Positions 45,930 to 58,100 of a stretch of DNA of 64,000 nucleotides are shown piece after piece. Position 1 is the first letter of the stretch. Each line of letters begins with the position of its first letter. The stretch lies in NCBI GenBank assembly GCA_963920705.1, contig OY987228.1, positions 2,177,113 through 2,241,112 of the forward strand. Direction: 5' to 3'. Under the pieces are notes generated by a model that was given only the letters and a program-made list of their open reading frames with translations, had not been told where the DNA came from and did not search any database. Source of the DNA: Odiellus spinosus (taxonomy: Eukaryota > Arthropoda > Arachnida > Opiliones > Phalangiidae). The position numbers and the translations under genes were made by a program.

Positions 45930-48900
45930 GCCATAAGTAAGATTCAGCCGGGCCAGAAGTAAATTTCAGCCGGGCCAGAAGTAAGATTCAGCCGGGCCAG
46001 AAGTAAGATTCAGCCGGGCCAGAAGTAAGATTCAGCCGGGCCAGAAGTAAGATTCAGCCGGGCCAGAAGTAAATTTCAGCCGGGCCAGAAGTAAATTTCA
46101 GCCGGGCCAGAAGTAAATTTCAGCCGGGCCAGAAGTAAATTTCAGCCGGGCCAGAAGGAAGATTCAGCCGGGCCAGAAGTAAGATTCAGCCGGGCCAGAA
46201 GTAAGATTCAGCCGGGCCAGAAGTAAGATTCAGCCGGGCCAGAAGGAAGATTCAGCCGGGCCAGAAGGAAGATTCAGCCGGGCCAGAAGTAAGATTCAGC
46301 CGGGCCAGAAGTAAGATTCAGCCGGGCCAGAAATAAGATTCAGCCGGGCCAGAAATAAGATTCAGCCGGGCCAGAAGTAAGATTCAGCCGGGCCAGAAGT
46401 AAGATTCAGCCGGGCCAGAAGTAAGATTCAGTCGGGCCAGAAGTAAATTTCAGCCGGGCCAGAAGTAAGATTCAGCCGGGCCAGAAGTAAGATTCAGCCG
46501 GGCCAGAAGTAAGATTCAGCCGGGCCAGAAGTAAGATTCAGCCGGGCCAGAAGTAAGATTCAGCCGGGCCAGAAGTAAGATTCAGCCGGTCCAGAAGTAA
46601 GATTCAGCCGGGCCAGAAGTAAGATTCAGCCGGGCCAGAAGTAAGATTCAGCCGGGCCAGAAGTAAGATTCAGCCGGGCCAGAAGGAAGATTCAGCCGGG
46701 CCAGAAGCAAGATTCAGCCGGGCCAGAAGTAAGATTCAGCCGGGCCAGAAGTAAGATTCAGCCGGGCCAGAAGTAAGATTCAGCCGGGCCAGAAGTAAGA
46801 TTCAGCCGGGCCAGAAGTAAGATTCAGCCGGGCCAGAAGTAAGATTCAGCCGGGCCAGAAGTAAGATTCAGCCGGGCCAGAAGTAAGATTCAGCCGGGCC
46901 AGAAGTAAGATTCAGCCGGGCCAGAAGTAAGATTCAGCCGGGCCAGAAGTAAGATTCAGCCGGACCAGAAGTAAGATTCAGCCGGGCCAGAAGTAAGATT
47001 CAGCCGGACCAGAAGTAAGATTCAGCCGGACCAGAAGTAAGATTCAGCCGGGCCAGAAGTAAGATTCAGCCGGGCCAGAAGTAAATTTCAGCCGGGCCAG
47101 AAGTAAGATTCAGCCGGGCCAGAAGTAAGATTCAGCCGGGCCAGAAGTAAGATTCAGCCGGGCCAGAAGTAAGATTCAGCCGGGCCAGAAGTAAGATTCA
47201 GCCGGGCCAGAAGTAAGATTCAGCCGGGCCAGAAGTAAGATTCAGCCGGGCCAGAAGTAAGATTCAGCCGGGCCAGAAGTAAGATTCAGCCGGGCCAGAA
47301 GATTCAGCCGGGCCAGAAGGAAGATTCAGCCGAGCCAGAAGTAAGATTCAGCCGGGCCAGAAGATTCAGCCGGGCCAGAAGGAAGATTCAGCCGGGCCAG
47401 AAGGAAGATTCAGCCGGGCCAGAAGGAAGATTCAGCCGGGCCAGAAGTAAGATTCAGCCGGGCCAGAAGTAAGATTCAGCCGGGCCAGAAGTAAGATTCA
47501 GCCGGGCCAGAAGTAAGATTCAGCCGGGCCAGAAGTAAGATTCAGCCGGGCCAGAAGTAAGATTCAGCCGGGCCAGAAGTAAATTTCAGCCGGGCCAGAA
47601 GTAAGATTCAGCCGGGCCAGAAGTAAGATTCAGCCGGGCCAGAAGTAAGATTCAACCGGGCCAGAAGTAAGATTCAGCCGGGCCAGAAGTAAGATTCAGC
47701 CGGGCCAGAAGTAAGATTCAGCCGGGCCAGAAGTAAGATTCAGCCGGGCCAGAAGTAAGATTCAGCCGGGCCAGAAGATTCAGCCGGGCCAGAAGGAAGA
47801 TTCAGCCGGGCCAGAAGTAAGATTCAGCCGGGCCAGAAGATTCAGCCGGGCCAGAAGGAAGATTCAGCCGGGCCAGAAGGAAGATTCAGCCGGGCCAGAA
47901 GGAAGATTCAGCCGGGCCAGAAGTAAGATTCAGCCGGGCCAGAAGTAAGATTCAGCCGGGCCAGAAGTAAGATTCAGCCGGGCCAGAAGTAAGATTCAGC
48001 CGGGCCAGAAGTAAGATTCAGCCGGGCCAGAAGGAAGATTCAGCCGGGCCAGAAGTAAGATTCAGCCGGGCCAGAAGTAAATTTCAGCCGGGCCAGAAGT
48101 AAGATTCAGCCGGGCCAGAAGTAAGATTCAGCCGGGCCAGAAGTAAGATTCAGCCGGGCTAGAAGTAAGATTCAGCCGGGCCAGAAGTAAGATTCAGCCG
48201 GGCCAGAAGTAAGATTCAGCCGGGCCAGAAGTAAGATTCAGCCGGGCCAGAAGATTCAGCCGGGCCAGAAGGAAGATTCAGCCGGGCCAGAAGTAAGATT
48301 CAGCCGGGCCAGAAGATTCAGCCGGGCCAGAAGGAAGATTCAGCCGGGCCAGAAGGAAGATTCAGCCGGGCCAGAAGGAAGATTCAGCCGGGCCAGAAGG
48401 AAGATTCAGCCGGGCCAGAAGTAAGATTCAGCCGGGCCAGAAGTAAGATTCAGCCGGGCCAGAAGTAAGATTCAGCCGGGCCAGAAGTAAGATTCAGCCG
48501 GGCCAGAAGTAAGATTCAGCCGGGCCAGAAGTAAGATTCAGCCGGGCCAGAAGTAAGATTCAGCCGGGCCAGAAGTAAGATTCAGCCGGGCCAGAAGTAA
48601 GATTCAGCCGGGCCAGAAGTAAGATTCAGCCGGGCCAGAAGTAAGATTCAGCCGGACCAGAAGTAAGATTCAGCCGGGCCAGAAGTAAGATTCAGCCGGA
48701 CCAGAAGTAAGATTCAGCCGGACCAGAAGTAAGATTCAGCCGGGCCAGAAGTAAGATTCAGCCGGGCCAGAAGTAAATTTCAGCCGGGCCAGAAGTAAGA
48801 TTCAGCCGGGCCAGAAGTAAGATTCAGCCGGGCCAGAAGTAAGATTCAGCCGGGCCAGAAGTAAGATTCAGCCGGGCCAGAAGTAAGATTCAGCCGGGCC

Positions 48901-51900
48901 AGAAGTAAATTTCAGCCGGGCCAGAAGTAAGATTCAGCCGGGCCAGAAGTAAGATTCAGCCGGGCCAGAAGTAAGATTCAGCCGGGCCAGAAGTAAGATT
49001 CAGCCGGGCCAGAAGTAAGATTCAGCCGGGCCAGAAGTAAGATTCAGTCGGGCCAGAAGTAAATTTCAGCCGGGCCAGAAGTAAGATTCAGCCGGGCCAG
49101 AAGTAAGATTCAGCCGGGCCAGAAGTAAGATTCAGCCGGGCCAGAAGTAAGATTCAGCCGGGCCAGAAGTAAGATTCAGCCGGGCCAGAAGTAAGATTCA
49201 GCCGGGCCAGAAGTAAGATTCAGCCGGGCCAGAAGTAAGATTCAGCCGGGCCAGAAGTAAGATTCAGCCGGGCCAGAAGGAAGATTCAGCCGGGCCAGAA
49301 GCAAGATTCAGCCGGGCCAGAAGTAAGATTCAGCCGGGCCAGAAGTAAGATTCAGCCGGGCCAGAAGTAAGATTCAGCCGGGCCAGAAGTAAGATTCAGC
49401 CGGGCCAGAAGTAAGATTCAGCCGGGCCAGAAGTAAGATTCAGCCGGGCCAGAAGTAAGATTCAGCCGGGCCAGAAGTAAGATTCAGCCGGGCCAGAAGT
49501 AAGATTCAGCCGGGCCAGAAGTAAGATTCAGCCGGACCAGAAGTAAGATTCAGCCGGGCCAGAAGTAAGATTCAGCCGGACCAGAAGTAAGATTCAGCCG
49601 GACCAGAAGTAAGATTCAGCCGGGCCAGAAGTAAGATTCAGCCGGGCCAGAAGTAAATTTCAGCCGGGCCAGAAGTAAGATTCAGCCGGGCCAGAAGTAA
49701 GATTCAGCCGGGCCAGAAGTAAGATTCAGCCGGGCCAGAAGTAAGATTCAGCCGGGCCAGAAGTAAGATTCAGCCGGGCCAGTAGTAAGATTCAGCCGGG
49801 CCAGAAGTAAGATTCAGCCGGGCCAGAAGTAAGATTCAGCCGGGCCAGAAGTAAATTTCAGCCGGGCCAGAAGTAAGATTCAGCCGGGCCAGAAGCAAGA
49901 TTCAGCCGGGCCAGAAGTAAGATTCAGCCGGGCCAGAAGTAAGATTCAGCCGGGCCAGAAGTAAGATTCAGCCGGGCCAGAAGTAAGATTCAGCCGGGCC
50001 AGAAGTAAGATTCAGCCGGGCCAGAAGATTCAGCCGGGCCAGAAGGAAGATTCAGCCGGGCCAGAAGTAAGATTCAGCCGGGCCAGAAGATTCAGCCGGG
50101 CCAGAAGGAAGATTCAGCCGGGCCAGAAGGAAGATTCAGCCGGGCCAGAAGGAAGATTCAGCCGGGCCAGAAGTAAGATTCAGCCGGGCCAGAAGTAAGA
50201 TTCAGCCGGGCCAGAAGTAAGATTCAGCCGGGCCAGAAGTAAGATTCAGCCGGGCCAGAAGTAAGATTCAGCCGGGCCAGAAGTAAGATTCAGCCGGGCC
50301 AGAAGTAAGATTCAGCCGGGCCAGAAGTAAGATTCAGCCGGGCCAGAAGGAAGATTCAGCCGGGCCAGAAGTAAATTTCAGCCGGGCCAGAAGTAAATTT
50401 CAGCCGGGCCAGAAGTAAGATTCAGCCGGGCCAGAAGTAAGATTCAGCCGGGCCAGAAGTAAGATTCAGCCGGGCTAGAAGTAAGATTCAGCCGGGCCAG
50501 AAGTAAGATTCAGCCGGGCCAGAAGTAAGATTCAGCCGGACCAGAAGTAAGATTCAGCCGGACCAGAAGTAAGATTCAGCCGGGCCATAAGTAAGATTCA
50601 GCCGGGCCAGAAGTAAATTTCAGCCGGGCCAGAAGTAAGATTCAGCCGGGCCAGAAGTAAGATTCAGCCGGGCCAGAAGTAAGATTCAGCCGGGCCAGAA
50701 GTAAGATTCAGCCGGGCCAGAAGTAAATTTCAGCCGGGCCAGAAGTAAATTTCAGCCGGGCCAGAAGTAAATTTCAGCCGGGCCAGAAGTAAATTTCAGC
50801 CGGGCCAGAAGGAAGATTCAGCCGGGCCAGAAGTAAGATTCAGCCGGGCCAGAAGTAAGATTCAGCCGGGCCAGAAGTAAGATTCAGCCGGGCCAGAAGG
50901 AAGATTCAGCCGGGCCAGAAGGAAGATTCAGCCGGGCCAGAAGTAAGATTCAGCCGGGCCAGAAGTAAGATTCAGCCGGGCCAGAAATAAGATTCAGCCG
51001 GGCCAGAAATAAGATTCAGCCGGGCCAGAAGTAAGATTCAGCCGGGCCAGAAGTAAGATTCAGCCGGGCCAGAAGTAAGATTCAGTCGGGCCAGAAGTAA
51101 ATTTCAGCCGGGCCAGAAGTAAGATTCAGCCGGGCCAGAAGTAAGATTCAGCCGGGCCAGAAGTAAGATTCAGCCGGGCCAGAAGTAAGATTCAGCCGGG
51201 CCAGAAGTAAGATTCAGCCGGGCCAGAAGTAAGATTCAGCCGGGCCAGAAGTAAGATTCAGCCGGGCCAGAAGTAAGATTCAGCCGGGCCAGAAGTAAGA
51301 TTCAGCCGGGCCAGAAGTAAGATTCAGCCGGGCCAGAAGGAAGATTCAGCCGGGCCAGAAGCAAGATTCAGCCGGGCCAGAAGTAAGATTCAGCCGGGCC
51401 AGAAGTAAGATTCAGCCGGGCCAGAAGTAAGATTCAGCCGGGCCAGAAGTAAGATTCAGCCGGGCCAGAAGTAAGATTCAGCCGGGCCAGAAGTAAGATT
51501 CAGCCGGGCCAGAAGTAAGATTCAGCCGGGCCAGAAGTAAGATTCAGCCGGGCCAGAAGTAAGATTCAGCCGGGCCAGAAGTAAGATTCAGCCGGACCAG
51601 AAGTAAGATTCAGCCGGGCCAGAAGTAAGATTCAGCCGGACCAGAAGTAAGATTCAGCCGGACCAGAAGTAAGATTCAGCCGGGCCAGAAGTAAGATTCA
51701 GCCGGGCCAGAAGTAAATTTCAGCCGGGCCAGAAGTAAGATTCAGCCGGGCCAGAAGTAAGATTCAGCCGGGCCAGAAGTAAGATTCAGCCGGGCCAGAA
51801 GTAAGATTCAGCCGGGCCAGAAGTAAGATTCAGCCGGGCCAGAAGTAAGATTCAGCCGGGCCAGAAGTAAGATTCAGCCGGGCCAGAAGTAAGATTCAGC

Positions 51901-54900
51901 CGGGCCAGAAGATTCAGCCGGGCCAGAAGGAAGATTCAGCCGAGCCAGAAGTAAGATTCAGCCGGGCCAGAAGATTCAGCCGGGCCAGAAGGAAGATTCA
52001 GCCGGGCCAGAAGGAAGATTCAGCCGGGCCAGAAGGAAGATTCAGCCGGGCCAGAAGTAAGATTCAGCCGGGCCAGAAGTAAGATTCAGCCGGGCCAGAA
52101 GTAAGATTCAGCCGGGCCAGAAGTAAGATTCAGCCGGGCCAGAAGTAAGATTCAGCCGGGCCAGAAGTAAGATTCAGCCGGGCCAGAAGTAAATTTCAGC
52201 CGGGCCAGAAGTAAGATTCAGCCGGGCCAGAAGTAAGATTCAGCCGGGCCAGAAGTAAGATTCAACCGGGCCAGAAGTAAGATTCAGCCGGGCCAGAAGT
52301 AAGATTCAGCCGGGCCAGAAGTAAGATTCAGCCGGGCCAGAAGTAAGATTCAGCCGGGCCAGAAGTAAGATTCAGCCGGGCCAGAAGATTCAGCCGGGCC
52401 AGAAGGAAGATTCAGCCGGGCCAGAAGTAAGATTCAGCCGGGCCAGAAGATTCAGCCGGGCCAGAAGGAAGATTCAGCCGGGCCAGAAGGAAGATTCAGC
52501 CGGGCCAGAAGGAAGATTCAGCCGGGCCAGAAGTAAGATTCAGCCGGGCCAGAAGTAAGATTCAGCCGGGCCAGAAGTAAGATTCAGCCGGGCCAGAAGT
52601 AAGATTCAGCCGGGCCAGAAGTAAGATTCAGCCGGGCCAGAAGGAAGATTCAGCCGGGCCAGAAGTAAGATTCAGCCGGGCCAGAAGTAAATTTCAGCCG
52701 GGCCAGAAGTAAGATTCAGCCGGGCCAGAAGTAAGATTCAGCCGGGCCAGAAGTAAGATTCAGCCGGGCTAGAAGTAAGATTCAGCCGGGCCAGAAGTAA
52801 GATTCAGCCGGGCCAGAAGTAAGATTCAGCCGGGCCAGAAGTAAGATTCAGCCGGGCCAGAAGATTCAGCCGGGCCAGAAGGAAGATTCAGCCGGGCCAG
52901 AAGTAAGATTCAGCCGGGCCAGAAGATTCAGCCGGGCCAGAAGGAAGATTCAGCCGGGCCAGAAGGAAGATTCAGCCGGGCCAGAAGGAAGATTCAGCCG
53001 GGCCAGAAGGAAGATTCACCGGGCCAGAAGTAAGATTCAGCCGGGCCAGAAGTAAGATTCAGCCGGGCCAGAAGTAAGATTCAGCCGGGCCAGAAGTAAG
53101 ATTCAGCCGGGCCAGAAGTAAGATTCAGCCGGGCCAGAAGTAAGATTCAGCCGGGCCAGAAGTAAGATTCAGCCGGGCCAGAAGTAAGATTCAGCCGGGC
53201 CAGAAGTAAGATTCAGCCGGGCCAGAAGTAAGATTCAGCCGGGCCAGAAGTAAGATTCAGCCGGACCAGAAGTAAGATTCAGCCGGGCCAGAAGTAAGAT
53301 TCAGCCGGACCAGAAGTAAGATTCAGCCGGACCAGAAGTAAGATTCAGCCGGGCCAGAAGTAAGATTCAGCCGGGCCAGAAGTAAATTTCAGCCGGGCCA
53401 GAAGTAAGATTCAGCCGGGCCAGAAGTAAGATTCAGCCGGGCCAGAAGTAAGATTCAGCCGGGCCAGAAGTAAGATTCAGCCGGGCCAGAAGTAAGATTC
53501 AGCCGGGCCAGAAGTAAATTTCAGCCGGGCCAGAAGTAAGATTCAGCCGGGCCAGAAGTAAGATTCAGCCGGGCCAGAAGTAAGATTCAGCCGGGCCAGA
53601 AGTAAGATTCAGCCGGGCCAGAAGTAAGATTCAGCCGGGCCAGAAGTAAGATTCAGTCGGGCCAGAAGTAAATTTCAGCCGGGCCAGAAGTAAGATTCAG
53701 CCGGGCCAGAAGTAAGATTCAGCCGGGCCAGAAGTAAGATTCAGCCGGGCCAGAAGTAAGATTCAGCCGGGCCAGAAGTAAGATTCAGCCGGGCCAGAAG
53801 TAAGATTCAGCCGGGCCAGAAGTAAGATTCAGCCGGGCCAGAAGTAAGATTCAGCCGGGCCAGAAGTAAGATTCAGCCGGGCCAGAAGGAAGATTCAGCC
53901 GGGCCAGAAGCAAGATTCAGCCGGGCCAGAAGTAAGATTCAGCCGGGCCAGAAGTAAGATTCAGCCGGGCCAGAAGTAAGATTCAGCCGGGCCAGAAGTA
54001 AGATTCAGCCGGGCCAGAAGTAAGATTCAGCCGGGCCAGAAGTAAGATTCAGCCGGGCCAGAAGTAAGATTCAGCCGGGCCAGAAGTAAGATTCAGCCGG
54101 GCCAGAAGTAAGATTCAGCCGGACCAGAAGTAAGATTCAGCCGGGCCAGAAGTAAGATTCAGCCGGACCAGAAGTAAGATTCAGCCGGACCAGAAGTAAG
54201 ATTCAGCCGGGCCAGAAGTAAGATTCAGCCGGGCCAGAAGTAAATTTCAGCCGGGCCAGAAGTAAGATTCAGCCGGGCCAGAAGTAAGATTCAGCCGGGC
54301 CAGAAGTAAGATTCAGCCGGGCCAGAAGTAAGATTCAGCCGGGCCAGAAGTAAGATTCAGCCGGGCCAGTAGTAAGATTCAGCCGGGCCAGAAGTAAGAT
54401 TCAGCCGGGCCAGAAGTAAGATTCAGCCGGGCCAGAAGTAAATTTCAGCCGGGCCAGAAGTAAGATTCAGCCGGGCCAGAAGCAAGATTCAGCCGGGCCA
54501 GAAGTAAGATTCAGCCGGGCCAGAAGTAAGATTCAGCCGGGCCAGAAGTAAGATTCAGCCGGGCCAGAAGTAAGATTCAGCCGGGCCAGAAGTAAGATTC
54601 AGCCGGGCCAGAAGATTCAGCCGGGCCAGAAGGAAGATTCAGCCGGGCCAGAAGTAAGATTCAGCCGGGCCAGAAGATTCAGCCGGGCCAGAAGGAAGAT
54701 TCAGCCGGGCCAGAAGGAAGATTCAGCCGGGCCAGAAGGAAGATTCAGCCGGGCCAGAAGTAAGATTCAGCCGGGCCAGAAGTAAGATTCAGCCGGGCCA
54801 GAAGTAAGATTCAGCCGGGCCAGAAGTAAGATTCAGCCGGGCCAGAAGTAAGATTCAGCCGGGCCAGAAGTAAGATTCAGCCGGGCCAGAAGTAAGATTC

Positions 54901-55100
54901 AGCCGGGCCAGAAGGAAGATTCAGCCGGGCCAGAAGTAAGATTCAGCCGGGCCAGAAGTAAATTTCAGCCGGGCCAGAAGTAAGATTCAGCCGGGCCAGA
55001 AGTAAGATTCAGCCGGGCCAGAAGTAAGATTCAGCCGGGCTAGAAGTAAGATTCAGCCGGGCCAGAAGTAAGATTCAGCCGGGCCAGAAGTAAGATTCAG
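45930..55100. repeat. Tandem higher-order repeat, two copies of about 4.6 kb
   Basis: Paired markers: CCATAAG 45933 / 50587 and CAGTCGG 46431 / 51085 (offset 4,654); 18-bp unit 47291 / 51901, CCGAGCC 47331 / 51941, TTCAACCGG 47651 / 52261 and GGGCTAG 48160 / 52770 (offset 4,610); CCAGTAG 49781 / 54368 and an 18-bp unit 50021 / 54608 (offset 4,587); GGGCTAG 50476 / 55041 (4,565). The 23-bp step from 4,610 to 4,587 equals one lost unit plus a single-base loss visible near 53019. A further partial copy follows to about 56.5 kb. Confidence 0.8.
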
Positions 55101-58100
55101 CCGGGCCAGAAGTAAGATTCAGCCGGGCCAGAAGATTCAGCCGGGCCAGAAGGAAGATTCAGCCGGGCCAGAAGTAAGATTCAGCCGGGCCAGAAGATTC
55201 AGCCGGGCCAGAAGGAAGATTCAGCCGGGCCAGAAGGAAGATTCAGCCGGGCCAGAAGGAAGATTCAGCCGGGCCAGAAGGAAGATTCAGCCGGGCCAGA
55301 AGTAAGATTCAGCCGGGCCAGAAGTAAGATTCAGCCGGGCCAGAAGTAAGATTCAGCCGGGCCAGAAGTAAGATTCAGCCGGGCCAGAAGTAAGATTCAG
55401 CCGGGCCAGAAGTAAGATTCAGCCGGGCCAGAAGTAAGATTCAGCCGGGCCAGAAGTAAGATTCAGCCGGGCCAGAAGTAAGATTCAGCCGGGCCAGAAG
55501 TAAGATTCAGCCGGGCCAGAAGTAAGATTCAGCCGGACCAGAAGTAAGATTCAGCCGGGCCAGAAGTAAGATTCAGCCGGACCAGAAGTAAGATTCAGCC
55601 GGACCAGAAGTAAGATTCAGCCGGGCCAGAAGTAAGATTCAGCCGGGCCAGAAGTAAATTTCAGCCGGGCCAGAAGTAAGATTCAGCCGGGCCAGAAGTA
55701 AGATTCAGCCGGGCCAGAAGTAAGATTCAGCCGGGCCAGAAGTAAGATTCAGCCGGGCCAGAAGTAAGATTCAGCCGGGCCAGAAGTAAGATTCAGCCGG
55801 GCCAGAAGTAAATTTCAGCCGGGCCAGAAGTAAGATTCAGCCGGGCCAGAAGTAAGATTCAGCCGGGCCAGAAGTAAGATTCAGCCGGGCCAGAAGTAAG
55901 ATTCAGCCGGGCCAGAAGTAAGATTCAGCCGGGCCAGAAGTAAGATTCAGCCGGGCCAGAAGATTCAGCCGGGCCAGAAGGAAGATTCAGCCGAGCCAGA
56001 AGTAAGATTCAGCCGGGCCAGAAGATTCAGCCGGGCCAGAAGGAAGATTCAGCCGGGCCAGAAGGAAGATTCAGCCGGGCCAGAAGGAAGATTCAGCCGG
56101 GCCAGAAGTAAGATTCAGCCGGGCCAGAAGTAAGATTCAGCCGGGCCAGAAGTAAGATTCAGCCGGGCCAGAAGTAAGATTCAGCCGGGCCAGAAGTAAG
56201 ATTCAGCCGGGCCAGAAGGAAGATTCAGCCGGGCCAGAAGTAAGATTCAGCCGGGCCAGAAGTAAATTTCAGCCGGGCCAGAAGTAAGATTCAGCCGGGC
56301 CAGAAGTAAGATTCAGCCGGGCCAGAAGTAAGATTCAGCCGGGCCAGAAGTAAGATTCAGCCGGGCCAGAAGTAAGATTCAGCCGGGCCAGAAGTAAGAT
56401 TCAGCCGGGCCAGAAGTAAGATTCAGCCGGGCCAGAAGATTCAGCCGGGCCAGAAGGAAGATTCAGCCGGGCCAGAAGTAAGATTCAGCCGGGCCAGAAG
56501 ATTCAGCCGGGCCAGAAGGAAGATTCAGCCGGGCCAGAAGTAAGATTCAGCCGGGCCAGAAGTAAGATTCAGCCGGGCCAGAAGTAAGATTCAGCCGGGC
56601 CAGAAGTAAGATTCAGCCGGGCCAGAAGTAAGATTAAGCCGGGCCAGAAGTAAGATTCAGCCGGGCCAGAAGTAAGATTCAGCCGGGCCAGAAGTAAGAT
56701 TCAGCCGGGCCAGAAGGAAGATTCAGCCGGGCCAGAAGTAAGATTCAGCCGGGCCAGAAGTAAATTTCAGCCGGGCCAGAAGTAAGATTCAGCCGGGCCA
56801 GAAGTAAGATTCAGCCGGGCCAGAAGTAAGATTCAGCCGGGCCAGAAGTAAGATTCAGCCGGGCCAGAAGTAAGATTCAGCCGGGCCAGAAGTAAGATTC
56901 AGCCGGGCCAGAAGTAAGATTCAGCCGGGCCAGAAGTAAGATTCAGCCGGGCCAGAAGTAAGATTCAGCCGGGCCAGAAGTAAGATTCAGCCGGGCCAGA
57001 AGTAAGATTCAGCCGGGCCAGAAGTAAGATTCAGCCGGGCCAGAAGTAAGATTCAGCCGGGCCAGAAGTAAGATTCAGCCGGGCCAGAAGTAAGATTCAG
57101 CCGGGCCAGAAGTAAGATTCAGCCGGGCCAGAAGTAAGATTCAGCCGGGCCAGAAGTAAGATTCAGCCGGGCCAGAAGTAAGATTCAGCCGGGCCAGAAG
57201 TAAGATTCAGCCGGGCCAGAAGTAAGATTCAGCCGGACCAGAAGTAAGATTCAGCCGGGCCAGAAGTAAGATTCAGCCGGGCCAGAAGTAAGATTCAGCC
57301 GGGCCAGAAGTAAGATTCAGCCGGGCCAGAAGTAAATTTCATCCGGGCCAGAAGTAAGATTCAGCCGGGCCAGAAGTAAGATTCAGCCGGGCCAGAAGTA
57401 AGATTCAGCCGGGCCAGAAGTAAGATTCAGCCGGGCCAGAAGTAAGATTCAGCCGGGCCAGAAGTAAGATTCAGCCGGGCCAGAAGTAAGATTCAGCCGG
57501 GCCAGAAGTAAGATTCAGCCGGGCCAGAAGTAAGATTCAGCCGGGCCAGAAGTAAGATTCAGCCGGGCCAGAAGTAAGATTCAGCCGGGCCAGAAGTAAG
57601 ATTCAGCCGGGCCAGAAGTAAGATTCAGCCGGGCCAGAAGTAAGATTCAGCCGGGCCAGAAGTAAGATTCAGCCGGGCCAGAAGTAAGATTCAGCCGGGC
57701 CAGAAGTAAGATTCAGCCGGGCCAGAAGTAAGATTCAGCCGGGCCAGAAGTAAGATTCAGCCGGGCCAGAAGTAAGATTCAGCCGGGCCAGAAGTAAGAT
57801 TCAGCCGGGCCAGAAGTAAGATTCAGCCGGGCCAGAAGTAAGATTCAGCCGGGCCAGAAGATTCAGCCGGGCCAGAAGTAAGATTCAGCCGGGCCAGATG
57901 GAAGATTCAGCCGGGCCAGAAGTAAGATTCAGCCGGGCCAGAAGTAAGATTCAGCCGGACCAGAAGTAAGATTCAGCCGGGCCAGAAGTAAGATTCAGCC
58001 GGGCCAGAAGTAAGATTCAGCCGGGCCAGAAGTAAGATTCAGCCGGGCCAGAAGTAAGATTCAGCCGGGCCAGAAGGAAGATTCAGCCGGGCCAGAAGTA

